Both the position numbers and the translations under genes were made by a program. A stretch of 64,000 bases of DNA, from assembly GCF_036021035.1 (NCBI RefSeq), contig NZ_CP107930.1, positions 2,666,001 through 2,730,000 on the forward strand, given 5' to 3'. Below, piece after piece: positions 55,454 through 64,000 of the stretch (positions are counted from its first letter, which is position 1; each line of letters opens with the position of its first letter). This DNA comes from Kineococcus sp. NBC_00420. GTDB taxonomy: Bacteria; Actinomycetota; Actinomycetes; Actinomycetales; Kineococcaceae. Under the pieces are notes generated by a model. It was not told the origin of the DNA and searched no databases. It was given only the letters and a program-made list of their open reading frames with translations.

Positions 55454-56050
55454 TCAGTCGTCGTCGCCCTGTGGACCACTCTCGATGACGGTGGGGAGCA
55501 CCACGACGCGACGACGGGGCTCTTCACCTTCGGACTCGCTGAGCAGACCGGCCGCGGCCACGGCGTCGTGCACGACCTTGCGCTCGAACGCGGGCATGGG
55601 TTCGAGGCGTTCGGCCGAGCCGCTGGCGCGGACCCGGGCGACGACCTCACCGGCGAGGCGCACCAGAGCGCCGCGCTTGGTGAGGCGGTGCCCGGCGACG
55701 TCGAGCATGAGCCGTGTGCGGTCTCCGGTCTGAGCCTGGACGGCCAGGCGGGTGAGCTCCTGCAGCGCCTCGAGGACGTCGCCGCTCGCACCGACCAGCT
55801 TTTCGAGGGCGGGTGTACCGGCCTCGTCCGCGACGATCGCGACCGACGCACGGCCGTTCTCGATGTCGATGTCGATGTCACCGTCGAGGTCGGTGATGTC
55901 CAGGAGCTCTTCGAGGTAGTCGGCGGCGATGTCGCCTTCCTCCTCGAGTCGCGACTTGGCCGATCCGCGCTTCGGAGTCTCTTCCGTCGCGGCGGCGGCC
56001 TCGGTCTCTGCCACCGAGGTCTCCTCGACCGCGTCCGTCGTGCCGTTCAC
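55454..56050 (-). CDS. jag: Jag/KhpB family RNA-binding protein (KH-R3H)
   Basis: A 198-residue protein with GTG start. The first 55 residues are acidic and disordered. A KH domain covers about 60-130 (DYLEELLDITDLDGDIDIDIENGRASVAIVADEAGTPALEKLVGASGDVLEALQELTRLAVQ) and an R3H domain about 130-190 (LAGEVVARVRASGSAERLEPMPAFERKVVHDAVA, with the R-x3-H core replaced as usual by ERKVVH). It binds RNA and in Gram-positive bacteria affects cell elongation and division. The amino-terminal Jag domain of firmicute homologues is missing, as is normal in actinobacteria. It sits between yidC and rsmG. Confidence 0.92.
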   Translation of the reverse strand: MNGTTDAVEETSVAETEAAAATEETPKRGSAKSRLEEEGDIAADYLEELLDITDLDGDIDIDIENGRASVAIVADEAGTPALEKLVGASGDVLEALQELTRLAVQAQTGDRTRLMLDVAGHRLTKRGALVRLAGEVVARVRASGSAERLEPMPAFERKVVHDAVAAAGLLSESEGEEPRRRVVVLPTVIESGPQGDDD

Positions 56051-56091
56051 AGGTCCTCCTGGGTCTCGCTGTGCAGCTGGTTCTGAGGTGT

Positions 56092-57108
56092 TCAGCGGTT
56101 CGGGCCCTGGCTGGAGCGCGGACCGCCGGGACGGCGCTGCTCACGGCTGTCACCGCGCTTGGGCTGCTGACGCTGCCGGCGGGCCGGGGCGTTGGTGGTG
56201 TGCTCGGCGGTCACACCGGTGCCGGACGGGCCCGACGTGTCGGTCGTGAGGACCTGACCGCGGCGAGCGGCACGACGAGCCTTGCGCTCCTCGAGCTCCT
56301 TCTCGGCCAGCGAGCCCGGGTTGGGCATGCGCCGGATCACGAAGAACTGCTGCCCCATGGACCAGATGTTCGTGGTGAGCCAGTACAGGAGGACACCGAT
56401 CGGGAAGTTGACGCCGGAGACGGCGAAGATGATCGGCAACACGTAGAGCATCAGCTTCTGCTGCTGCGCGAAGGGGTTGCCCTCCATCGATGCCGACGAC
56501 GTGTTCTTCGCCATCAGCTGGCGCTGGGTGATGAACTGCGACGCCGACATGAGGATGATCATCACTGCGGTGAGGACGATCGTGTTCCACTCGTGCGTCG
56601 CCCACGACTTCATGAAGATGTCGGAGAGCTGAGAGCCGAAGATCGTCGCGTTGTCGGCCTGCTCCACCAGAGTGGCGTTCAAGGGGCCGATCGACTTGCC
56701 CTGGCCGATGCCGTTGAGCGTGTGGAACAGCGCCAGGAAGATCGGGGACTGCAGCAGGATCGGCAGGCAGCTCGCCATCGGGTTCGTCCCCGACTCGCGG
56801 TAGAGCGCCATCATCTCCTGCTGCATGGCCTGGCGGGACGCAGGATCGTTCTTGCCCTTGTACTTGGCCTGGATCTTGCGCATCTCGGGCTGGATGACCT
56901 GCATCCCCCGCATGGCCTTGATCTGCTTCACGAAGAGCGGGATCAGCAGGATGCGGATGACGACCACGAGGCCCACGATCGACAGCGACCACGCCGCACC
57001 GCCGGCGGGGTTGAACCCGATGGCCGTGAACAGGTCGTGGAAGCGCACCATGATCCACGCCACCACCCATTGGATGGGATGGAGCAGCTGGTAGAAGAAA
57101 TCGATCAT
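56092..57108 (-). CDS. yidC: Membrane protein insertase YidC
   Basis: A 338-residue membrane protein from ATG 57108. Five hydrophobic segments are visible, beginning LSIVGLVVVIRILLIPLFVKQIKAMRGMQVIQPEMRKIQAKYKGKNDPASRQAMQQEMMALYRESGTNP, which has the YidC hydrophilic-groove Arg in VVIRILLIPL, then CLPILLQSPIFLALFHTLNGIG and late helices around LYVLPIIFAVSGVNFPIGVLLYWLTTNIWSMGQQ. The tail is basic with many Arg and Gln and probably contacts the ribosome. It inserts and folds membrane proteins together with SecYEG. It lies directly downstream of yidD. Confidence 0.96.
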   Translation of the reverse strand: MIDFFYQLLHPIQWVVAWIMVRFHDLFTAIGFNPAGGAAWSLSIVGLVVVIRILLIPLFVKQIKAMRGMQVIQPEMRKIQAKYKGKNDPASRQAMQQEMMALYRESGTNPMASCLPILLQSPIFLALFHTLNGIGQGKSIGPLNATLVEQADNATIFGSQLSDIFMKSWATHEWNTIVLTAVMIILMSASQFITQRQLMAKNTSSASMEGNPFAQQQKLMLYVLPIIFAVSGVNFPIGVLLYWLTTNIWSMGQQFFVIRRMPNPGSLAEKELEERKARRAARRGQVLTTDTSGPSGTGVTAEHTTNAPARRQRQQPKRGDSREQRRPGGPRSSQGPNR

Positions 57109-57139
57109 CGTGCGGCTTGTCCTCTCACAGGGGTCGGGC

Positions 57140-57415
57140 TCACGGGGCCTTCACCCGCGAGTGGCCCTTCGGCGGAACGGGGTCCACCCCACCAGGGTTC
57201 CACGGGTGGCAGCGGAGGAGTCGTCGGACGGCGAGCCAAGTCCCGACGAGAGCACCTCGGGTGCGCAACGCCTCGACGGCGTAGGCGGAACACGAGGGGT
57301 AGAAGCGGCACGTGGGGCCCAGGACGGGCGAGACGAGCAGCTGGTAGATGCGCACCAGCCCGACCAGCAGCGATGCCGGCCAGCGCAACGGGTGCCACCA
57401 GTGTCGGTCAGGCAC
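57140..57415 (-). CDS. yidD: Membrane protein insertion efficiency factor YidD
   Basis: A 91-residue protein with GTG start at 57415 that overlaps the end of rnpA by 8 bases. The family core is [63 protein letters not shown], with three conserved Cys. It is an amphipathic protein bound to the inner membrane that assists YidC-dependent insertion. The order rpmH-rnpA-yidD-yidC is strongly conserved. Confidence 0.95.
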   Translation of the reverse strand: MPDRHWWHPLRWPASLLVGLVRIYQLLVSPVLGPTCRFYPSCSAYAVEALRTRGALVGTWLAVRRLLRCHPWNPGGVDPVPPKGHSRVKAP

Positions 57416-57773
57416 GAGCCGTCGCCTCGACCGGGAGGAGACCCAGCCGGCGCAGGCCCTTGTCCACGTCGGCGGCGAGCTCGGCCGAGGTGGCGTCGCC
57501 GGCCGCGGGGAGCGCCCGCACGACCAGCAGACCGCCCTCGGGGGGCAGGACGACCAGTCGGGCGGACGCCAGGTGCCGCAGCCGGCGTTGCGTGCGGTGC
57601 CGGACGACGGAGTTGCCCACGGCCTTGGACACGACGAAGCCCACCCGCGTGGGGTGGGCTCGGTCGGTCGCCGTCCAGTGCAGGACCAGACGACGGGTTC
57701 CGGCACGCGTGCCGTGCTTCAGGGCGACGGTGAAGTCGTCCTTGAGGCGAAGGCGGTGCTCCGCTGACAGCAC
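57408..57773 (-). CDS. rnpA: Ribonuclease P protein component
   Basis: A 121-residue protein when started at GTG 57773, 20 bases downstream of rpmH; a longer frame would run back through rpmH and is rejected. It begins [24 protein letters not shown] and has the conserved RNA-binding segment [26 protein letters not shown], in which the usual RNR core reads RHRTQRR. It is the protein subunit of RNase P, which matures the 5' ends of tRNA. Confidence 0.93.
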   Translation of the reverse strand: MLSAEHRLRLKDDFTVALKHGTRAGTRRLVLHWTATDRAHPTRVGFVVSKAVGNSVVRHRTQRRLRHLASARLVVLPPEGGLLVVRALPAAGDATSAELAADVDKGLRRLGLLPVEATARA

Positions 57774-57792
57774 GCGGGCTGGGGGAACGGCG

Positions 57793-57930
57793 TCAGGCGG
57801 AGATCTGCGCGCGGCCCTTGGTGCGACGCGCCGAGAGGATGGCGCGGCCGGCACGGGTCCGCATGCGAAGACGGAAACCGTGCACCTTGGCGCGACGACG
57901 GTTGTTCGGCTGGAAGGTGCGCTTGCTCAC
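57793..57930 (-). CDS. rpmH: 50S ribosomal protein L34
   Basis: A 45-residue basic protein with GTG start: [44 protein letters not shown] (full family length). L34 sits in the large ribosomal subunit. It is the first gene of the minus-strand operon that runs to parB, with a clear promoter about 115 bases upstream. Confidence 0.98.
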   Translation of the reverse strand: MSKRTFQPNNRRRAKVHGFRLRMRTRAGRAILSARRTKGRAQISA

Positions 57931-58044
57931 GTCAGTACTCCAAGACTCGGGCGGGACTCGTGCGGGCGGGCCCCGCCGTACTGCCGGACCGTGGACCCGG
58001 GACGAACCCGGGGACGGGCGGCGATGCGGAGCGCAATCTCCAGC

Positions 58045-58074
58045 AGGGTACGGTCCCGAACCGACTGCGGTCAA
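58045..58074 (-). promoter_or_regulatory. rpmH operon promoter
   Basis: Read on the minus strand, -35 TTGACC (58074-58069) and -10 TACCCT (58050-58045) are 18 bases apart. Transcription would start near 58038 and leave a leader of about 108 bases before rpmH. Confidence 0.7.
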
Positions 58075-58288
58075 AGCGCGCAGGGTCTGCCCGGCGACGA
58101 CGGCGCGACCGCCGTCCACAGGACGCGCGAGCGGGCCCTCCGGGGGACGCCGGGAAGGTACCGTTCCCGTCAGGTCCGGCGGGAGACGACCCGCCGAGAC
58201 CGCGGTCCTCGACAGGCGCCGCTCCAGGCCCCGCTCGACGGGGACGGGCGTGGCAGTGGCGGCCGGACGTCGTCGGGGAGGACGCCAC

Positions 58289-58317
58289 TTGAACAGTGGC
58301 CGTCGCGTTGTTACGGT
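58289..58317 (+). promoter_or_regulatory. dnaA promoter
   Basis: TTGAAC (58289-58294) and TACGGT (58312-58317) are exactly 17 bases apart, a good housekeeping promoter. Transcription would start near 58324, giving a leader of about 133 bases that contains DnaA-box-like sequences. Confidence 0.7.
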
Positions 58318-58384
58318 CCCGCTCGACGTACCGACGCCCGCACCGCTCGAGGTGCTGCGACGGACATCTCGTGTGCCCCGACCG

Positions 58385-58416
58385 TCTTCCACAGCTGTGG
58401 ACAGGGTTGTGGACGA
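58385..58416. promoter_or_regulatory. DnaA-box cluster in the dnaA leader
   Basis: Within 32 bases there are a TCTTCCACA (58385-58393), a TGTGGACAG (58396-58404) and a TGTGGACGA (58408-58416), each close to the actinobacterial DnaA box TTGTCCACA or its complement. They lie between the dnaA promoter and start, as expected for autoregulation. The rest of the 526-base rpmH-dnaA gap shows only the two promoters and no gene. Confidence 0.6.
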
Positions 58417-58456
58417 GACCCGTCCGACGGATCCGGTACGACGGGAGAGGGCTCGA

Positions 58457-60031
58457 GTGGAGACCGACAGCGGGGACTTCCCCAGCGTCTGGGAACGTGC
58501 CATCGCCCAACTGGACGACGGCGTCACTCAGCACCAGCGGGCGTTCGTGCGCCTGACCCGACCCCTCGGCCTGCTCGACGGGACAGCTCTGCTCGCCGTG
58601 CCGAACGACCTCACCAAGGACGTCATCGAGCAGAAGGTCCGCGAACCGCTGACCCGCGCCCTCTCGGAGGTCTACGGCTCGGCGATCCGTCTCGCGGTCA
58701 CGGTGGACCCCTCGATCGGGCAGATGCTCACCCCGGAACGCACCGGCGAGCTCGTCGACGGTCTCGACGGGGTTCCCAGCGTGGAGCGCGAACGGGTCTC
58801 GGCCCTGCGCGGCATCGATGGTGAAGGTGATCCCGGTCGGTACTCCCGCACCGACGAGCGTCACCTGAGCGCCGTCGAGGAGGATTCCCCGCTCGACGAT
58901 TCCGACCCCGACCTGCTGTTCACCGGCTACAAGGTCGACCGGGGCGCCGGAACGGGCCGCCAGGCCCCGCGGAACCGTTCCACGACGAAGATCGAGAACG
59001 CCCGGCTGAATCCAAAGTACATCTTCGAGACCTTCGTCATCGGCGCCAGCAACCGTTTCGCGCACGCGGCCGCGGTGGCCGTCGCCGAAGCCCCGGCGAA
59101 GGCTTACAACCCGTTGTTCATCTACGGGGAGTCCGGGCTGGGAAAGACGCACCTGCTGCACGCCATCGGGCACTACGCCCAGAACCTCTACCCCGGTGTG
59201 CAGGTCCGGTACGTGAACTCCGAGGAATTCACCAACGACTTCATCAACTCGATCCGCGACGACAAGGCCCAGGCGTTCCAGCGCCGGCACCGCGACGTCG
59301 ACGTCCTCCTCATCGACGACATCCAGTTCCTGTCGAACAAGGTCCAGACGCAGGAAGAGTTCTTCCACACGTTCAACACGCTGCACAACGCGAGCAAACA
59401 GGTCGTCATCACCTCCGACCTGCCGCCGAAGCAGTTGTCCGGCTTCGAGGAACGCATGCGGAGCCGTTTCGAGTGGGGCCTCATCACCGACGTCCAGCCC
59501 CCGGACCTGGAAACGCGCATCGCCATCCTCCGCAAGAAGGCCATTGGGGAACGCCTCGAGGTGCCCGACGACGTGAACGAGTACATCGCGTCGAAGATCT
59601 CCTCGAACATCCGTGAGCTCGAGGGCGCGCTCATCCGCGTGACGGCGTTCGCCAGCCTGAACCGGCAGCCCGTCGACATGCAGTTGGCCGAGATCGTGCT
59701 GCGCGACCTCATCCCCAACGACGAGAGCCCCGAGATCACGGCCGCCGCGATCATGGGCCAGACGGCGTCGTACTTCAGCATCACGTTGGAGGACCTCTGC
59801 GGGACGTCCCGTTCGCGGACCCTCGTCACCGCCCGCCAGATCGCGATGTACCTCTGCCGCGAGCTGACCGAGCTGTCGCTGCCGAAGATCGGTCAGCACT
59901 TCGGCGGCCGCGACCACACGACGGTCATGCACGCCGAACGCAAGATCAAGCAGCAGATGGCCGAGCGGCGCAGCACCTACAACCAGGTCACCGAGCTCAC
60001 CAACCGCATCAAGAAGCAAGCGGGCGCCTGA
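58457..60031 (+). CDS. dnaA: Chromosomal replication initiator DnaA
   Basis: A 524-residue protein from GTG 58457, with gagagg 6 bases upstream. Domain I is [31 protein letters not shown], domain II is a variable linker to about residue 185, domain III is the AAA+ ATPase with [21 protein letters not shown], Walker [16 protein letters not shown], Walker [13 protein letters not shown], and domain IV binds DnaA boxes with the signature [56 protein letters not shown]. It opens oriC, which lies directly downstream. Confidence 0.98.
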   Translation: METDSGDFPSVWERAIAQLDDGVTQHQRAFVRLTRPLGLLDGTALLAVPNDLTKDVIEQKVREPLTRALSEVYGSAIRLAVTVDPSIGQMLTPERTGELVDGLDGVPSVERERVSALRGIDGEGDPGRYSRTDERHLSAVEEDSPLDDSDPDLLFTGYKVDRGAGTGRQAPRNRSTTKIENARLNPKYIFETFVIGASNRFAHAAAVAVAEAPAKAYNPLFIYGESGLGKTHLLHAIGHYAQNLYPGVQVRYVNSEEFTNDFINSIRDDKAQAFQRRHRDVDVLLIDDIQFLSNKVQTQEEFFHTFNTLHNASKQVVITSDLPPKQLSGFEERMRSRFEWGLITDVQPPDLETRIAILRKKAIGERLEVPDDVNEYIASKISSNIRELEGALIRVTAFASLNRQPVDMQLAEIVLRDLIPNDESPEITAAAIMGQTASYFSITLEDLCGTSRSRTLVTARQIAMYLCRELTELSLPKIGQHFGGRDHTTVMHAERKIKQQMAERRSTYNQVTELTNRIKKQAGA

Positions 60032-60090
60032 CCCGACGCTGAGCCCCGACGACAACAGGTCCGGGGTCGGCAACGCAGAGACGTGACCGC

Positions 60091-60132
60091 CCCGGTCGTG
60101 CCGGATCCAGCGTGGGATCCGGTACGACCGGG
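60091..60132 (+). terminator. 18-bp hairpin terminator after dnaA
   Basis: Arms 60091-60108 and 60115-60132 pair over 18 bases with a single G-T pair and the loop AGCGTG, 60 bases after the dnaA stop. A second hairpin with 10-base arms follows at 60172-60181 and 60194-60203. Together they isolate oriC from dnaA transcription. Confidence 0.8.
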
Positions 60133-60394
60133 CACACGTCGTGGTGGTCGCACTGCCACTCCTCCTGACGCCCGCGGGGGCGCCTCCGACTCAGCCCCCG
60201 CGGCGAAGCCCATGACGTCTCCCGCGGCCTCCTGACGCCGCCGTTCAGGCCGTCGGCGCCCGAGCCGTCCCGCCGTGTGCTGACGCGTGCCCGGCGCCGG
60301 CCGTCGAGCCGTCCTGGGCGGGCGACCGCTCGAGGTCGCCGACGTCCCTCACCCCTGACGAAGAGTCGGTCCGGGCGCCGTCAGACCTCGTCGG

Positions 60395-60725
60395 AAAAGT
60401 TCTCCACAGTTGTCCACATGCTGGGGACAGGGTTGTGGACAGAGAAGCCCACACCCGTGGACAACCCGGTGGACGAGAGGTGGATCCAGCAGGGACAACC
60501 TGGGGACAGCGGTGGACAGACCGCCTCGGGAACGCGTACCTGTGGATGACCCGGTTCGCTCGTCCCCATGCCGTCCACACCCCCCGAGAGGGGGTCAAAA
60601 GGACTCTGACCTGCGACGACGCCGAGTTGTCCACAGGGTCCACAAGGGTTACGACTACGACTGATCTATCCATGGTGAATCCCGTCAGCCCACGTCCAGT
60701 GTGGACAGGTTGTGGGGAAAGGCGG
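60395..60725. other. oriC: Replication origin oriC (DnaA-box cluster)
   Basis: The dnaA-dnaN gap of 943 bases has no gene. Its middle holds many DnaA boxes: perfect TTGTCCACA at 60410-60418 and 60627-60635; one-mismatch forms TTCTCCACA (60400-60408), TGTGGACAG (60434-60442 and 60700-60708) and CGTGGACAA (60456-60464); and weaker ones such as GGTGGACAG (60511-60519) and GGGTCCACA (60637-60645). Boxes face both ways. The least GC-rich stretch, about 60645-60680, directly follows the second perfect box and is the best place for unwinding. After the cluster, a TAGAAG hexamer near 60832 may belong to the dnaN promoter. Confidence 0.92.
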
Positions 60726-60974
60726 CCTGGAGGAAGACTGAAGGGCCCGGAGGCCTGACCCTGTTCGAACAAGGTGTGGGGTACCCCTCGGCACGTTGAT
60801 CACGCAGCGTGACCTCGAGGTGAGGGTCTTCTAGAAGTCTGGGATGACGGATCTCCCCGACCCTGTGGAGGCGCGTGCACCGGCGTCGGCGGTCTCCACT
60901 ACTGTCGGAAGCCGCTCGTCCTGCTCCCTGCCGGACGGGGGACGCGACAGAGGTTCGAGAGAAGGCGGTGCCCG

Positions 60975-62102
60975 GTGGAGTTGCAGGTCGAGCGCGACGT
61001 GCTGGCCGACGCCGTCGCGTGGGCAGCCAGGGCCTTGCCCTCCCGGCCTCCTGTGCCCGTCCTGGCCGGTGTCCTCCTCGAGGCCACGGACGAGGGCTCC
61101 CTGAAGCTGTCGACCTTCGACTACGAGGTGTCCGCCCGGGTCGAGCTGCCGGCCGACGTCCGCACAGCCGGGCGCGTCCTGGTCTCCGGACGACTGCTGG
61201 CCGACATCTCGCGCAGCCTCCCGAACCGTCCGGTCACCCTCACCACCGAGGGCTCCAAGGTCGTCGTGACCTGCGGGGCGAGCCGCTTCACCCTGCTGAC
61301 CATGACGGTCGACGAGTACCCCGCCCTGCCGTCGCTGCCGGGTTCCTCCGGTGAAGTGCCGGGAGCCGAGTTCGTCGAGGCCGTGGCGCAGGTGACCGTG
61401 GCGGCCAGCCGGGACGAGACCCTGCCGATCCTCACCGGGGTCCGGATGGAGATCGAGGGCGACCGGCTCACGCTGCTGGCCACCGACCGCTACCGCCTCG
61501 CGGTGCGCGAACTGCGCTGGAACCCGAGCAGCCCCGACATGTCCGCCGTGGCCCTGGTCCGGGCCCGAACGCTGTCCGACGTCGCCCGTTCGCTGGGCTC
61601 CACGAGTTCGCTGACGATGGCCATGGCCGACGGCAAGAGTGACCTCATCGGCTTCCAGGCCGGCGGTCGCTACTCGACCTCGCTGCTCGTCGACGGTGAG
61701 TACCCGAAGGTCCGGGCGCTGTTCCCGGCCGAATCGTCCACCCACGCGGTCGTCTCCACCGCCGCCCTGACGGAGGCCGTCAAGCGCGTGGCCCTCGTCG
61801 CGGAGCGCAACACGCCCGTACGGTTGCGCTTCGAGGACGGCGTGCTCTCCTTGGAAGCGGGCCAGGGCGAGGACGCACAGGCGACGGAGGCCCTCGAGGC
61901 CGCGCTCGTCGGTGAATCGATCGCCATCGCCTTCAACCCGCAGTTCCTGCTCGACGGCCTCGGGGCACTCGGTGCCCCGTTCGCCCGACTGTCGTTCACC
62001 CAGTCGACCCGCCCGGCGGTCCTCACCGGCCAGGCGGACCTCGAAGGGGACGACGACGACACCTACCGGTACCTGCTCATGCCGGTCCGGCTCGCCGGCT
62101 GA
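60975..62102 (+). CDS. dnaN: DNA polymerase III beta sliding clamp
   Basis: A 375-residue protein with GTG start. It has three similar clamp domains: ELQVERDVLADAVAWAARALPSRPPVPVLAGVLLEA at the start, the second beginning near residue 128 (FVEAVAQVTVAASRDETLPILTGVRMEI) and the third near 255 (AALTEAVKRVALVAERNTPVRLRFEDG), ending in the conserved YRYLLMPVRL. It encircles DNA and holds replicative and repair polymerases. It lies downstream of oriC in the usual order before gnd and recF. Confidence 0.98.
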   Translation: MELQVERDVLADAVAWAARALPSRPPVPVLAGVLLEATDEGSLKLSTFDYEVSARVELPADVRTAGRVLVSGRLLADISRSLPNRPVTLTTEGSKVVVTCGASRFTLLTMTVDEYPALPSLPGSSGEVPGAEFVEAVAQVTVAASRDETLPILTGVRMEIEGDRLTLLATDRYRLAVRELRWNPSSPDMSAVALVRARTLSDVARSLGSTSSLTMAMADGKSDLIGFQAGGRYSTSLLVDGEYPKVRALFPAESSTHAVVSTAALTEAVKRVALVAERNTPVRLRFEDGVLSLEAGQGEDAQATEALEAALVGESIAIAFNPQFLLDGLGALGAPFARLSFTQSTRPAVLTGQADLEGDDDDTYRYLLMPVRLAG

Positions 62103-62161
62103 GCCCGGTCAGTCCACATGAGCCCGGTGTGAAGGCCGGGCACGAGAAGGGAACGTCTGGC

Positions 62162-63076
62162 ATGCACATCGGTCTCGTCGGTCTCGGCAAGATGGGCGGG
62201 AACATGCGTTCCCGTCTGCGCGACAAGGGCATCGAGGTCACCGGGTACGACCCGAACCCCGACGTCACCGACGTCGCGAGCCTCGCGGCCCTGGTCGAGG
62301 CGCTGCCCTCGCCGCGCGTCATCTGGGTGATGGTCCCCTCGGGCAAGATCACCCGCGACACCGTCGCCAACCTGGCTCCGCTGCTCAAGGACGGTGACCT
62401 GGTCATCGACGGCGGCAACTCGAAGTGGACCGACGACGAGATCAACGCCAAGCTCCTCGCCGAGCGCGGTACCGGCTACCTCGACTGCGGCGTCTCCGGC
62501 GGCGTGTGGGGCAAGGACAACGGCTACGGCCTCATGGCCGGTGGCGCCAAGGGCCACGTCGACCTCGCGATGCCGATCTTCGACGCGCTGCGTCCCGAGG
62601 GTCCGCGCGAGGAGGGCTTCGTCCACGCCGGCGGCGTCGGGGCGGGCCACTACTCGAAGATGGTTCACAACGGCATCGAGTACGGCCTGATGCACGCCTA
62701 CGCCGAGGGTTACGAGCTCCTCGAGGCGAAGGGGATCATCCACGACGTCCCGGCCGTCTTCAAGGCGTGGACCCGGGGCACCGTCGTCCGCTCCTGGCTG
62801 CTGGACCTCATGGTCCGCGCCCTGGAGGAGGACCCCAAGCTGGACAACATCCGCGGCTACGCCCAGGACTCCGGTGAGGGCCGCTGGACCCTGGAACAGG
62901 CGATCGAGAACGCCGTCCCGATGCCGGTCCTCGCGGCCGCGCTCTTCGCGCGCTTCTCCTCGCGCCAGGAGGACTCGCCCTCGATCAAGGCCGTCGCCGC
63001 CCTGCGCAACCAGTTCGGCGGGCACGCAGTGACGCAGGCCGGGCCCTCCTCGGGCACGGGCTCCGTGAACGACTGA
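62162..63076 (+). CDS. gnd: 6-phosphogluconate dehydrogenase, decarboxylating (short form)
   Basis: A 304-residue protein from ATG 62162 behind gagaaggg. The NAD(P) site is [18 protein letters not shown]; catalytic parts are [34 protein letters not shown], and [28 protein letters not shown] with the active-site Lys and Asn. The end has [26 protein letters not shown]. It oxidises and decarboxylates 6-phosphogluconate to ribulose 5-phosphate. The short form without the long carboxy-terminal helix bundle is typical here, and the place between dnaN and recF is conserved in actinobacteria. Confidence 0.96.
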   Translation: MHIGLVGLGKMGGNMRSRLRDKGIEVTGYDPNPDVTDVASLAALVEALPSPRVIWVMVPSGKITRDTVANLAPLLKDGDLVIDGGNSKWTDDEINAKLLAERGTGYLDCGVSGGVWGKDNGYGLMAGGAKGHVDLAMPIFDALRPEGPREEGFVHAGGVGAGHYSKMVHNGIEYGLMHAYAEGYELLEAKGIIHDVPAVFKAWTRGTVVRSWLLDLMVRALEEDPKLDNIRGYAQDSGEGRWTLEQAIENAVPMPVLAAALFARFSSRQEDSPSIKAVAALRNQFGGHAVTQAGPSSGTGSVND

Positions 63077-63083
63077 CCCTCGC

Positions 63084-64000
63084 GTGCACGTCGCGCACCT
63101 CTCGCTCGTCGACTACCGCTCCTACCCGAGCCTCGAACTGGACCTGCGCCCCGGCACGACGACCTTCGTCGGGCTGAACGGGCAGGGCAAGACCAACCTG
63201 GTCGAGGCCATCGGGTACGTCGCGACGTTGGACAGCCACCGGGTCTCCGGTGACGCGCCCCTCGTCCGGCAGGGAGCGGAGCGTGCCGTCGTCCGCGCTC
63301 AGCTGGAGCGCGGCGGTCGGCGGGCGCTGGTCGAGCTGGAGATCACGCCGGGCAAGGCGAACCGGGCCCGCCTCAACGGCAACCCGGTCCGCCGGACCCG
63401 CGACGTGCTCGGCGTGCTGCGCACCGTCCTCTTCGCCCCCGAGGACCTCGCCCTCGTGAAGGGCGACCCCGGCGAGCGGCGTCGCTACCTCGACGAGCTG
63501 CTGGTCACCCGCTGGCCGCGGGTCGCCGGGGTGCGGGCCGACTACGACCGCATCCTGCGGCAGCGGACGGCGTTGCTGAAGTCCGCCGGCGCGGCCATGC
63601 GCTCGGGTCGGGCGGACACCCACACCCTCGACGTCTGGGACGAGCACCTGGCGACGACGGGGGCGGAGCTGCTGTCGGCCCGCCTGGCGCTGCTGGCCGA
63701 CCTGCGTGCACCCGCCGACTCCGCCTACCGCTCGGTGAGCGGGGGACAGGGCGACCTGGAGCTGGGGTACCGCTCGGCGCTGCCGCTGCTGGCGGAGGGG
63801 GTCGCCACGACCCCGGGCGGGGAGGTGCCGACGCGCGAGGAGCTGCGCGAGGGCCTGCTGGCCTCGATGGTCGAGAACCGCAAGGCCGAGCTCGACCGCG
63901 GGGTCTGCCTCGTCGGCCCGCAGCGCGACGACCTGGTGCTGACCCTCGGCGGGATGCCGGCCAAGGGCTACGCCAGTCACGGCGAGAGCTGGTCGGTGGC
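63084..64000 (+). CDS. recF: DNA replication and repair protein RecF (3' partial)
   Basis: The frame starts at GTG 63084, 7 bases after gnd, and runs open to the right edge (305 codons seen, no stop). It begins [20 protein letters not shown], with Walker [28 protein letters not shown] at residues 27-52, then [39 protein letters not shown]. The visible end [29 protein letters not shown] leads into the signature region. RecF loads RecA at gaps through RecOR. Its carboxy-terminal part lies outside the window. Confidence 0.97.
   Translation, partial: MHVAHLSLVDYRSYPSLELDLRPGTTTFVGLNGQGKTNLVEAIGYVATLDSHRVSGDAPLVRQGAERAVVRAQLERGGRRALVELEITPGKANRARLNGNPVRRTRDVLGVLRTVLFAPEDLALVKGDPGERRRYLDELLVTRWPRVAGVRADYDRILRQRTALLKSAGAAMRSGRADTHTLDVWDEHLATTGAELLSARLALLADLRAPADSAYRSVSGGQGDLELGYRSALPLLAEGVATTPGGEVPTREELREGLLASMVENRKAELDRGVCLVGPQRDDLVLTLGGMPAKGYASHGESWSV

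Noticed and set aside
56071-58824. A 917-codon open frame on the plus strand over yidC, rnpA, rpmH and the start of dnaA
   Set aside because: The genes underneath are universally conserved, and this frame would also cover both the rpmH and dnaA promoters.
60245-60772. Open frames in the dnaA-dnaN gap as genes
   Set aside because: They overlap the DnaA-box cluster and the products are low-complexity with no domain; the region is oriC.

Overview
The window is chromosomal DNA from a very GC-rich actinomycete. Codon third positions are almost all G or C, GTG starts are common, genes often overlap by 4 bases, and the gene set is actinobacterial (SigM with an MviN-type pseudokinase, WXXXR-free CCA transferase/Nudix/DUF6049/MurJ block, Asp23/AmaP cluster, parAB next to oriC). 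The right-hand third is the canonical origin region: trxB-trxA, then parB-parA-rsmG-jag-yidC-yidD-rnpA-rpmH on the minus strand facing dnaA-oriC-dnaN-gnd-recF on the plus strand. A member of the Kineosporiales such as Kineococcus would fit, but the genus is inference.

Layout. 1-4.1 kb: the tail of a sigma factor, then an ECF sigma factor coupled to an Asp23-like protein, divergent from an Asp23/Gls24-DUF2273-DUF6286-AmaP cell-envelope stress operon. 4.2-10.1 kb: a secreted GH6 cellulase, tRNA-Gly(GCC), a HExxH protein, a PAS-GAF-PP2C phosphatase, and soxR divergent from a VOC plus flavin-monooxygenase operon with a clear SoxR-type promoter. 10.1-14.7 kb: small membrane proteins and a proline catabolic pair (pruB, pruA) with a divergent PucR-type regulator. 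14.7-36 kb: an accessory-like zone of regulators and transporters (two MFS exporters, a MarR-controlled ABC exporter, two TetR systems with readable operators, AzlCD), c-di-GMP proteins (two GGDEF proteins, one PilZ), a second PP2C phosphatase and an ECF sigma/membrane protein pair. 36-49 kb: cca, Nudix, DUF6049, murJ, pseudokinase, sigM, anti-sigma-like protein, trxB, trxA; here murJ lies on the opposite strand and two extra genes separate it from its pseudokinase. 49-64 kb: aminotransferase and Ddl-like genes, then the partition and replication origin genes, ending inside recF.

The most striking sequence-level signal is a cluster of six parS sites at 54.26-55.39 kb that all lie inside coding sequence. 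They are read in the same frame as V-S/P-R-E-T pentapeptides, five in a long amino-terminal extension of ParA and one at the start of RsmG, so the centromere doubles as protein code. Other readable control sites include a SoxR box in a 19-base spacer upstream of an apparently leaderless gene, a perfect 24-base TetR operator over an exporter promoter, twin TetR operators at a CPBP protease gene, SigM- and SigR-type promoters in the sigM-trxBA block, dnaA and rpmH promoters, and a candidate leader peptide with a structured leader before an MFS gene. No insertion sequence, prophage or CRISPR array was seen.
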